15,659 bases of DNA from an uncultured Coriobacteriia bacterium. Its GTDB lineage: Bacteria; Actinomycetota; Coriobacteriia; Coriobacteriales; QAMH01. The stretch spans positions 1 through 15,659 of the forward strand of contig CABSKV010000030.1 in assembly GCA_902478425.1 (NCBI GenBank), given 5' to 3'. The position numbers and the translations under genes were made by a program. Shown here piece after piece: positions 1-11,909 of the stretch. The notes beneath the pieces were generated by a model, which saw only the letters and a program-made list of their open reading frames with translations, searched no databases and was not told the DNA's origin. Every line of letters begins with the position of its first letter. Position 1 is the stretch's first letter.

Positions 1-36
1 TATTCGTCGGCAGCGTCAGATGTGTATAAGAGACAG
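1..36 (+). other. Nextera sequencing adapter at contig end (artefact)
   Basis: Positions 4-36 match the Illumina Nextera read-1 transposase adapter as I know it. The 14-base TCGTCGGCAGCGTC part is at 4-17 and the 19-bp Tn5 mosaic end AGATGTGTATAAGAGACAG is at 18-36. The genomic rpoB reading frame begins directly after it. The three bases before it could be the end of an index, but that is a guess. This is library DNA left in the assembly and not a natural transposon end. Confidence 0.97.
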
Positions 37-2381
<2,345 letters not shown>

Positions 2382-2384
2382 GCC

Positions 2385-6800
<4,416 letters not shown>

Positions 6801-6838
6801 GAGAGTCAAGAACTTTTTTCTCGCCATGTGCGAATGCG

Positions 6839-6872
6839 AAACCCCCGGTTTTTGTGACCGGGGGTTTCTTTT
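6839..6872 (+). terminator. Rho-independent terminator of rpoBC
   Basis: A perfect 11-bp stem pairs 6839-6849 (AAACCCCCGGT) with 6857-6867 (ACCGGGGGTTT) around a 7-nt loop. It is followed by CTTTT at 6868-6872. It sits 38 nt after the rpoC stop and separates rpoBC from the str operon. Confidence 0.93.
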
Positions 6873-6918
6873 GTGAAGCAGCTGTGAAAAAGTATAGACA
6901 CACCCGGACGCGTGGCGT

Positions 6919-6947
6919 TTGACAGCCTTGGGTTAGACGGGTAGTCT
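6919..6947 (+). promoter_or_regulatory. Promoter of the rpsL-rpsG-fusA-rpsJ operon
   Basis: The -35 box is a perfect TTGACA at 6919-6924. After a 17-nt spacer comes the -10 box TAGTCT at 6942-6947, which matches TATAAT at four of six positions. The start point would be near 6954, giving a leader of about 65 nt. The -10 box lies inside a palindrome, GGTAG-T-CTACC (6940-6950), which might be an operator. Confidence 0.75.
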
Positions 6948-6957
6948 ACCGCCTTGC

Positions 6958-6978
6958 GCTTTTGAAACCTGCAAAAGC
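6958..6978 (+). promoter_or_regulatory. Hairpin at the 5' end of the str operon mRNA
   Basis: GCTTTTG (6958-6964) and CAAAAGC (6972-6978) form a perfect 7-bp stem with a 7-nt loop, starting only a few bases after the predicted transcription start. It could protect the 5' end of the message or belong to a regulatory leader. No known leader family was recognised. Confidence 0.5.
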
Positions 6979-7018
6979 ACCACTACGGTAAACCGGTAGC
7001 AAAACGAAAGGAACTACA

Positions 7019-7393
7019 TTGCCTACCATTAATCAGTTGGTCCGCAAGGGCCGCGCGAAGGCAGTCGACAAGTCGAAGTCGCCCGCCCTCAAGGGCAACC
7101 CCCAGAAGCGTGGGGTTTGCACGCGCGTCTACACCGCAACCCCCAAGAAGCCGAATTCGGCTCTTCGCAAGGTTGCCCGTGTCCGTCTTGTCAACGGCAT
7201 GGAAGTCACCGCTTACATCCCCGGCATTGGCCACAACCTGCAGGAGCACTCGATGGTGCTCATCCGTGGCGGCCGTGTTAAGGACCTTCCCGGTGTCCGC
7301 TACAAGATCATCCGCGGTACGCTCGATACCGCTTCCGTGTCCGACCGTGCTCAGGCCCGTAGCCGCTACGGCGCCAAGAAGCCCAAGAACTAA
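7019..7393 (+). CDS. rpsL: 30S ribosomal protein S12
   Basis: S12 sits at the decoding centre of the small ribosomal subunit and helps control translation accuracy. The 124-residue product matches the family throughout: PTINQLVRKGRAK at the start, KRGVCTRVYTATPKKPNSAL at 30-49 and the VKDLPGVRYKIIRG block near 87-100. K43 and K88, the positions mutated in streptomycin-resistant strains (K42 and K87 in E. coli numbering without Met), are both Lys, so the wild-type, sensitive form is present. The start codon is TTG at 7019, chosen because GAAAGGA (7006-7012) lies 6 nt upstream and the N-terminus aligns with other S12 proteins. It is the first gene of the str operon and is followed by rpsG after 19 nt. 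Confidence 0.98.
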   Translation: MPTINQLVRKGRAKAVDKSKSPALKGNPQKRGVCTRVYTATPKKPNSALRKVARVRLVNGMEVTAYIPGIGHNLQEHSMVLIRGGRVKDLPGVRYKIIRGTLDTASVSDRAQARSRYGAKKPKN

Positions 7394-7412
7394 AGAAGGG
7401 GGAGATTGAGAA

Positions 7413-7883
7413 ATGCCACGTCGTTCAGCTGCAGTGCGCCGCGAGATTACTCCGGACGCCGTATACAACAATCGTCTCGTCACGCAGCTCATCAACAAGA
7501 TCCTGCTCGACGGCAAGCGCTCGACTGCCGAGAGCATCGTCTACGGTGCGTTTGACATCGTCGAGGCCAAGACCGGCGAAGATCCCCTGAGCGTCTTCAA
7601 GAAGGCCATGGACAACGTCCGTCCGACCGTCGAGGTCAAGCCCCGTCGTGTTGGCGGTGCCACGTACCAGGTTCCCACCGAGGTCAACTCCCGTCGCGCC
7701 ACGACGCTCGCCATCCGCTGGATCGTCGGCTACTCGCGCGACCGCAAGGAGCGCAGCATGGCCGAGCGCCTCGCAAACGAGATCATGGACGCTTCCAATG
7801 GTCTGGGCGCATCCGTCAAGAAGCGCGAAGATGTCTACAAGATGGCCGAATCCAATCGCGCCTTCTCTCACTATCGCTGGTAG
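7413..7883 (+). CDS. rpsG: 30S ribosomal protein S7
   Basis: S7 is a primary 16S rRNA-binding protein that starts assembly of the 30S head and contacts tRNA at the exit site. The 156 residues are the standard length. Conserved stretches include PRRSAAVRREITPD at the start, VEVKPRRVGGATYQVPTEV near residues 71-89, the RWIVGYSRDRKERSM block and KKREDVYKMAESNRAFSHYRW at the C-terminus. The ATG at 7413 follows AAGAAGGGGGAG. In other bacteria S7 is the translational repressor of the str operon; whether that holds here cannot be seen. The TAG stop overlaps the ribosome-binding site of fusA, which suggests coupled translation. Confidence 0.98.
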   Translation: MPRRSAAVRREITPDAVYNNRLVTQLINKILLDGKRSTAESIVYGAFDIVEAKTGEDPLSVFKKAMDNVRPTVEVKPRRVGGATYQVPTEVNSRRATTLAIRWIVGYSRDRKERSMAERLANEIMDASNGLGASVKKREDVYKMAESNRAFSHYRW

Positions 7884-7895
7884 GAGGTATACACA

Positions 7896-10007
7896 ATGGC
7901 AACGAAGAAGACTCCGCTTGAGGATACCCGCAACATCGGCATCATGGCCCACATCGATGCCGGCAAGACCACCACGACCGAGCGCATCCTCTACTACACG
8001 GGCAAGACCCACAAGATCGGCGAGGTCCACGACGGCGCTGCTACGATGGACTGGATGGTCCAGGAGCAGGAGCGCGGCGTAACGATCACCTCTGCTGCCA
8101 CCACGTGCTTCTGGGACAAGGATGGCAAGACCTACCGCATCCAGATCATCGACACCCCGGGCCACGTTGACTTCACCTCCGAGGTCGAGCGCTCCCTGCG
8201 CGTCCTCGACGGTGCCGTCGCCGTGTTCGATGCCGTCGCCGGCGTTCAGCCGCAGTCCGAGACGGTGTGGCGTCAGGCCTCCCGCTACGAGGTTCCCCGC
8301 ATCGCCTTCATCAACAAGTACGACCGCATCGGTGCCAACTACTTCCACGCCATCGACACCATGAGGGATCGCCTGGGTGCACATGCCATCGCGGCTCAGG
8401 TCCCGATGGGCGAGGAAGACCACTTCTGGGGCGTCATCGACCTCGTCACCATGACCGCATGGGACTTCAAGGCCGATGACAAGGGCATGACCTACCCCGA
8501 GCCGATGGACGCCATCCCCGACGAGTTCGTTGACATCGTCGAGGAGCGTCGCGCCGAGCTGCTCGAGGCTGCTGCCGACTACAATGACGAGCTCATGGAG
8601 CTCGTCCTCATGGACGAGGAGGTCCCCGTCGACCTGCTCAAGACGGCCCTGCGCGCTGGCGTGCTCGCCAACGACCTCAACCTCGTGTTCGTGGGTTCCG
8701 CCTACAAGAACAAGGGCGTCCAGGAGCTGCTCGACGCCGTCGTCGACTACCTGCCCAGCCCGCTCGACATCCCCGCCATCACGGGCATCAACCCCGACAC
8801 GGGTGCCGAGGAGGAGCGCAAGCCGTCCAACAAGGACCCGTTTGCCTCCCTGGCGTTCAAGATCATGACCGATCCGTACGTCGGCAAGCTCACCTACCTG
8901 CGCGTGTACTCGGGTCGCCTCGATTCCGGCTCCTACGTCATCAACGCCAACAACGGCAAGAAGGAGCGCATCGGCCGTATTCTCGAGATGCACTCCAACG
9001 AGCAGCATGATGTCGACTATTGCTCCACGGGCGACATCGTCGCCGCCGTCGGCCTCAAGAACACCACGACCGGCGAGTCCCTGTGCGACGAGGATCATCC
9101 CATCATCCTTGAGTCCATGGAGTTCCCCGATCCCGTTATCGACATCGCCGTCGAGCCCAAGACCAAGGCCGAGCAGGACAAGCTCGCCATGGGTCTGCAG
9201 AAGCTCGCCGAGGAGGACCCGACCTTCCAGGTCCACACCGACGAGGAGACCGGCCAGACCATCATCGCCGGCATGGGCGAGCTGCACCTCGAGATCATCA
9301 TCGACCGCCTGACCCGCGAGTTCAAGGTCGAGGCTAACGTCGGCAAGCCGCGCGTTGCCTACCGCGAGAAGCCGGGTCACGAGGTCCTCAACGTCCAGGG
9401 CAAGTTCGTGCGCCAGTCCGGTGGTCGTGGTCAGTACGGCGACGCCATCATCAACATGCGTCCGGGCGAGCCTGGCTCCGGCTTCACCTTCGAGAACAAG
9501 ATCGTCGGCGGTGCGATTCCCAAGGAATACATCCCGTCCGTCGAGAAGGGTATCGAAGAGGCCCTGCAGAGCGGCGTCATCGCCGGTTACCCCGTCCTCG
9601 ACGTTGCCGTCGAGCTCGTCGATGGCTCCTACCACGATGTCGACTCCTCCGAGGCTGCGTTTAAGGTCGCCGGCTCCATGGCCATCAAGGAGGCCCTGCG
9701 CAAGTCCGATCCGATCCTGCTCGAGCCTGTCGAGAGCGTCGAGGTCGAGACGCCCAAGGAGTACATGGGCGACGTCATGGGCAACCTGAACTCCCGCCGT
9801 GGTCAGATTCAGGGTCAGGAGGAGCGAGGCATGGCCACCGCCATCACCGCGCTCGTCCCGCTGTCCGAGATGTTCGGCTACGCAACCGACCTGCGTTCTG
9901 CTACGCAGGGCCGTGCGTCCTACAACATGCAGTTCGACTCCTATCGTCCCGTTCCCAAGAGCGTGTCCGAGGAGATCATCAAGAAGGCTGGCGGCAGCGC
10001 TGAGTAG
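7896..10007 (+). CDS. fusA: Elongation factor G
   Basis: EF-G is the GTPase that translocates tRNA and mRNA on the ribosome and, with the recycling factor, splits ribosomes after termination. The 703 residues are full length. The P-loop AHIDAGKT is at 18-25, the switch region carries RGVTITSAATT, and DTPGH is at 86-90. The G4 motif reads NKYD (140-143) instead of the common NKMD; the guanine-reading N, K and D are kept. Later blocks include GMGELHLEIIIDRL and, in domain IV, GRGQYGDAI and GGAIPKEYIPSVEKGI. The C-terminal domain V contains GDVMGNLNSRRGQIQG and the family end lies near KSVSEEIIKK. The ATG at 7896 lies 7 nt after AGGAGGT. No tuf follows: the next gene, 35 nt downstream, is rpsJ. 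Confidence 0.98.
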   Translation: MATKKTPLEDTRNIGIMAHIDAGKTTTTERILYYTGKTHKIGEVHDGAATMDWMVQEQERGVTITSAATTCFWDKDGKTYRIQIIDTPGHVDFTSEVERSLRVLDGAVAVFDAVAGVQPQSETVWRQASRYEVPRIAFINKYDRIGANYFHAIDTMRDRLGAHAIAAQVPMGEEDHFWGVIDLVTMTAWDFKADDKGMTYPEPMDAIPDEFVDIVEERRAELLEAAADYNDELMELVLMDEEVPVDLLKTALRAGVLANDLNLVFVGSAYKNKGVQELLDAVVDYLPSPLDIPAITGINPDTGAEEERKPSNKDPFASLAFKIMTDPYVGKLTYLRVYSGRLDSGSYVINANNGKKERIGRILEMHSNEQHDVDYCSTGDIVAAVGLKNTTTGESLCDEDHPIILESMEFPDPVIDIAVEPKTKAEQDKLAMGLQKLAEEDPTFQVHTDEETGQTIIAGMGELHLEIIIDRLTREFKVEANVGKPRVAYREKPGHEVLNVQGKFVRQSGGRGQYGDAIINMRPGEPGSGFTFENKIVGGAIPKEYIPSVEKGIEEALQSGVIAGYPVLDVAVELVDGSYHDVDSSEAAFKVAGSMAIKEALRKSDPILLEPVESVEVETPKEYMGDVMGNLNSRRGQIQGQEERGMATAITALVPLSEMFGYATDLRSATQGRASYNMQFDSYRPVPKSVSEEIIKKAGGSAE

Positions 10008-10042
10008 CGCGAATCCGCTTGATATATGGAGGTTTGAGTTAA

Positions 10043-10357
10043 GTGGCCAACAAGAAGCAAAAGATTCGCATCAGGCTCAAGGGCTACGATCACGAGATCG
10101 TCGACAAGTCGACCAAGCTCATCGTCGAGACCGCAGCCAAGACCGGTGCGCGCATCAGCGGCCCGATTCCGCTGCCGACCGAGCGTAACCTGTACACCGT
10201 CATCCGCTCGCCGCACGTCAACAAGGACTCGCGTGAGCAGTTCGAGATGCGCACGCACAAGCGCCTCATCGACATCCTCGACCCGACGCCCAACACCGTC
10301 GACTCGCTCATGCGCCTCGACCTGCCGGCCGGCGTCGACATCGAGATCAAGCTCTAG
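10043..10357 (+). CDS. rpsJ: 30S ribosomal protein S10
   Basis: S10 is a component of the 30S head and, as NusE, also part of the transcription antitermination complex with NusB. The 104-residue product has the family signature KIRIRLKGYDHEIVD at the start, GPIPLPTE near 40-47 and HVNKDSREQFEMRTHKRLI near 58-76. The start is GTG at 10043, placed 9 nt after GGAGGT (10028-10033). rpsJ normally leads directly into rplC. Here it is the last gene of the str operon: a terminator follows 63 nt after the stop, and minus-strand genes separate it from the rest of the S10 cluster. Confidence 0.98.
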   Translation: MANKKQKIRIRLKGYDHEIVDKSTKLIVETAAKTGARISGPIPLPTERNLYTVIRSPHVNKDSREQFEMRTHKRLIDILDPTPNTVDSLMRLDLPAGVDIEIKL

Positions 10358-10420
10358 GAAGCTGGCGAGTGCCCAACGCGCGAGCGCGGGGCGCCCGAGT
10401 CGCCAAGCGGCTATCGAGGG

Positions 10421-10458
10421 GAGCGTCTGCAGGGAAACCTGCGGCGCTCTCTTTTTTT
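10421..10458 (+). terminator. Rho-independent terminator after rpsJ
   Basis: GAGCG (10421-10425) pairs with CGCTC (10445-10449) and GCAGG (10429-10433) pairs with CCTGC (10438-10442). The loop is a GAAA tetraloop, with a small TCT/GG internal loop. The stem is followed by seven Ts at 10452-10458. It ends the rpsL-rpsG-fusA-rpsJ unit. Confidence 0.88.
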
Positions 10459-10484
10459 GTGGTTGGGAAGGGGGAAGCAAAACT

Positions 10485-10540
10485 GCGATGGTACATTGCC
10501 GTTGTTTGCTCCCTACCTGCAGTCGACTGCATACCATTGC
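10485..10540. repeat. Inverted repeat with inner palindrome, between convergent genes
   Basis: GCGATGGTA (10485-10493) can pair with TACCATTGC (10532-10540) with one G-U pair. The enclosed segment contains the 12-nt palindrome GCAGTCGACTGC (10519-10530). CATTGCC occurs twice, at 10494 and 10535. Nothing else is recognisable between the rpsJ terminator and the next hairpin. Its function is unknown; it may simply be part of the convergent terminator region. Confidence 0.4.
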
Positions 10541-10570
10541 CAAAAGAAAGGAGCCCCGAGAGGCTCCTTT
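10541..10570. terminator. Terminator hairpin overlapping the end of the small minus-strand gene
   Basis: A perfect 9-bp stem pairs AAAGGAGCC (10547-10555) with GGCTCCTTT (10562-10570) around a 6-nt loop. Read on the minus strand it is followed by CTTTTG after the TTT of the stem, a T-rich tail. Read on the plus strand it is followed by TT. It should work on the minus strand and perhaps in both directions. On the minus strand it begins exactly at codon 68 of the small basic protein, before any stop codon. Confidence 0.85.
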
Positions 10571-10771
10571 TTGAAGATCGCGTTTCCACGTGCGTTTTTC
10601 CTTGGCGCGATTGTACTTCGTGTCGCCGTGCACGCCATGTCCGCATGCGAAGGCGTTGTAGTACGGCTTGCGCGCGAGCGTTGCCTCTTCGGCGCTTTGC
10701 CGCCAGACGATGTCGCCCTTCGGTACGCGATTGCGCTTGTTGCCTGTGCGCTTGCCATGCTTCTTCGACAT
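10541..10771 (-). CDS. Small basic protein, putative nonstop (ArfA-like logic) gene
   Basis: I do not recognise this gene from a named family. The ATG at 10771 is preceded by a perfect Shine-Dalgarno AAAGGAGGT (10787-10779) 7 nt away, and a TATAAT box lies at 10820-10815. The first 67 residues contain 18 Lys/Arg and only 6 Asp/Glu. They begin MSKKHGKRTGNKRNR, continue with a FACGHGVHGD Cys/His segment at 41-50 and end with a basic stretch TKYNRAKEKRTWKR at 51-64. Codon 68 is the first base triplet of a terminator stem, and the hairpin itself would encode KGASRGSF. No stop occurs before the terminator: the frame stays open to 9941, antisense to rpsJ and the end of fusA, which cannot be genuine coding. 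Coordinates here end at the T-rich tail (77 codons). A stop-less message made by a terminator inside the gene is how the ribosome-rescue factor ArfA is controlled in E. coli. Function is inferred only; it could be another small ribosome-associated or nucleic-acid-binding protein. Confidence 0.72.
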
Positions 10772-10778
10772 CAGCCTC

Positions 10779-10787
10779 ACCTCCTTT
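10779..10787 (-). promoter_or_regulatory. Perfect Shine-Dalgarno of the small basic gene
   Basis: The minus strand reads AAAGGAGGT, fully complementary to the 16S rRNA 3' end, 7 nt before the ATG at 10771. This decides the start against the longer frame that begins at 10867. Confidence 0.9.
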
Positions 10788-10814
10788 GTTTGCCATTTGG
10801 GATGATGCCTTTGC

Positions 10815-10820
10815 ATTATA
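10815..10820 (-). promoter_or_regulatory. -10 box for the small basic gene
   Basis: The minus strand carries a perfect TATAAT here, 13 nt past the stop codon of the PIN-domain gene. The start point would be near 10808, giving a leader of about 37 nt. No good -35 box is visible at 16-18 nt; the nearest match is TTGGCT at a spacing of 20. Confidence 0.55.
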
Positions 10821-10832
10821 TCGCCGCATGCC

Positions 10833-11315
10833 TTATCGCGAGCCAAACGCTCCTGACACCTCGGCATAGTCGATGCCCTTCGTCTCGGCTATCTGCTCGA
10901 AGAGCTCGTCGCAGTCGAGAACCTTGATCGATGAGCACGCGAAGCCGTCCTTATCACGTGTGATGATGGCATCGGCCTTGACCTTGAGCGCTGTCTGGAA
11001 CACGAAGGCGTCCTCGAGATCTTCGAAGGCGCAACGCGCAACGCAATCGTAGTCGTCGTCATCCGTCGCGTAGATGTGCAGCATCTTCCTGAGCGCGAGC
11101 ATGGTCTCCTGCACGTAGCCTGCCAGCGCGGGCTTGCCTCCGTCGCTCATGACATAAATTAGGTCGCTGATTTGCGAGGTGCCAATCCACAGCTCGAACT
11201 CGTTGATATACCCCAGCGCCATGAGGAGCTCCGCCCTGACGTTGAAGGGCTCTCGCTTGGCGAGGTAATCGATGAGGATGTTCGTGTCGACAACGAAGCG
11301 GGTGCCAGCAAGCAT
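10833..11315 (-). CDS. PIN-domain ribonuclease, probable VapC-type toxin
   Basis: Probable toxin of a type II toxin-antitoxin pair. PIN domains are Mg-dependent endoribonucleases that, in VapC toxins, cut tRNA or rRNA. The 160-residue protein has the typical start FVVDTNILIDYL with D10, an acidic residue E29 in the next helix, the EDLEDAFVFQTAL segment with D102, and TRDKDGF with D121. Together these supply the acidic metal-binding set. The ATG at 11315 directly abuts the TAG of the antitoxin gene with no gap and no clear ribosome-binding site, so its translation is probably coupled to that gene. That keeps toxin production below antitoxin production. The stop is TAA at 10833-10835, followed after 61 nt by the small basic gene on the same strand. 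The substrate cannot be deduced. Confidence 0.85.
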   Translation of the reverse strand: MLAGTRFVVDTNILIDYLAKREPFNVRAELLMALGYINEFELWIGTSQISDLIYVMSDGGKPALAGYVQETMLALRKMLHIYATDDDDYDCVARCAFEDLEDAFVFQTALKVKADAIITRDKDGFACSSIKVLDCDELFEQIAETKGIDYAEVSGAFGSR

Positions 11316-11627
11316 CTATTTCACGCTTTCATCGCTTGGAACGAAGCCGCGCCCCGCGAGTTTGCTGCGCTTTATCTCCGCGTCGCTCATATGGGTGAAG
11401 CTGTTTTGCCGGGGGACGCTCTGGACGAAGGCGAGTGCCTCGTGCAGCTGCGTGTTGTTTACCGGCTTGGCCGATACGCTCTCGAAGGGAGTCGAGTTCT
11501 GTGCGATGAGGTAATCATAGAGCTGATTGATGGCCTGCGATGCGCTCATGCCCAGTGAATTGAGCACGCTGTTGCCCGCTCGCTTCTTCGCCTGCGACAT
11601 CCTTCCCGTGACCATTGCGTCTGCCAT
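11316..11627 (-). CDS. RelB/DinJ-type antitoxin
   Basis: Antitoxin partner of the adjacent PIN-domain gene. The 103-residue product opens with ADAMVTGRMSQAKKRAGNSV and continues LNSLGMSASQAINQLYDYL, the ribbon-helix-helix DNA-binding fold typical of RelB/DinJ antitoxins. The remainder (about 45-103) is probably the flexible part that wraps and blocks the toxin. I chose the ATG at 11627 because the frame's longer start at 11729 adds residues unlike the family and covers the promoter, whereas TTGGAG lies 5 nt before 11627. RelB-type antitoxins usually repress their own operon, and a palindrome sits just upstream. Pairing a RelB-type antitoxin with a PIN toxin instead of RelE is a mixed combination. 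Confidence 0.85.
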   Translation of the reverse strand: MADAMVTGRMSQAKKRAGNSVLNSLGMSASQAINQLYDYLIAQNSTPFESVSAKPVNNTQLHEALAFVQSVPRQNSFTHMSDAEIKRSKLAGRGFVPSDESVK

Positions 11628-11640
11628 GATGGCTCCAATC

Positions 11641-11654
11641 GTTGTATGTACAAC
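11641..11654. promoter_or_regulatory. Operator-like palindrome of the toxin-antitoxin operon
   Basis: GTTGTATGTACAAC is a perfect palindrome with 6-nt arms and a 2-nt centre. It overlaps the predicted transcription start of the antitoxin operon. Its TTGTA/TACAA arms resemble the short repeats bound by RelB in E. coli, as I recall them. Confidence 0.65.
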
Positions 11655-11658
11655 ATTC

Positions 11659-11664
11659 AGTATA
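11659..11664 (-). promoter_or_regulatory. -10 box of the toxin-antitoxin operon
   Basis: The minus strand reads TATACT here, five of six matches to TATAAT. The predicted start near 11652 falls in the palindrome at 11641-11654. No convincing -35 box is visible. Confidence 0.5.
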
Positions 11665-11736
11665 GCACGTTCACAGGACGTAAGTTTCTTCCGTACCCGG
11701 CCATCGCTGCGATACTCGCACCCTCCCAAAATACTT

Positions 11737-11766
11737 CTGGCTTTCGCCCTACAAGTGGGGTAGGAT
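11737..11766 (+). promoter_or_regulatory. Possible promoter of the rplC operon
   Basis: CTGGCT (11737-11742) and TAGGAT (11761-11766) are separated by 18 nt. The match to consensus is only moderate. A promoter is needed in this region because the preceding plus-strand operon ends at a terminator after rpsJ and the intervening genes are on the other strand. Confidence 0.4.
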
Positions 11767-11909
11767 AGGAAAGCTGTGCGCTCACGGGCGTACTGTGTCT
11801 ATCTCCTGGCGCAAATCTCACGTGCAAAGGGAGGAGGCTCGAAGCCGCGATCCGCTGAGAGAAAGCCAGATGCTTTCCGCCTCAAGATCGCCTGACAGTA
11901 AGGTTGGTA
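11767..11909 (+). promoter_or_regulatory. Structured leader upstream of rplC
   Basis: This roughly 140-nt leader contains several short hairpins. GAAAGC (11861-11866) pairs with GCTTTC (11872-11877) around CAGAT. GGCT (11836-11839) pairs with AGCC (11843-11846). CTCCT (11803-11807) can pair with AGGAG (11832-11836). S10-operon leaders in other bacteria are bound by ribosomal protein L4; similarity to those was not established here. Confidence 0.4.

Noticed and set aside
18..36. Tn5-like mosaic end as evidence of a natural transposon
   Set aside because: It is preceded by the 14-base Nextera tail, which occurs only in sequencing libraries.
7425..9635. 736-codon open frame on the minus strand
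   Set aside because: Antisense shadow of rpsG and fusA, with low-complexity Val/Asp/Leu-rich content and no ribosome-binding site.
9941..10867. 308-codon reading of the small basic gene's frame
   Set aside because: The start at 10867 overlaps the end of the PIN gene and lies upstream of the TATAAT box and perfect Shine-Dalgarno. The part beyond 10541 is antisense to the rpsJ terminator, rpsJ and fusA.
10369..10927. Two plus-strand open frames (166 and 156 codons) over the small basic gene
   Set aside because: They run through the rpsJ terminator or the second hairpin, lack ribosome-binding sites, and oppose a gene with strong translation signals.
11628..11729. N-terminal extension of the antitoxin to a start at 11729
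   Set aside because: It covers the promoter and palindrome, and the ATG at 11627 has a ribosome-binding site and matches the family start.
11904..11909. TTG at 11904 as start of rplC
   Set aside because: It directly touches the AAGG ribosome-binding sequence with no spacing; ATG at 11910 gives the conserved MVNTILGRKLGMT start.
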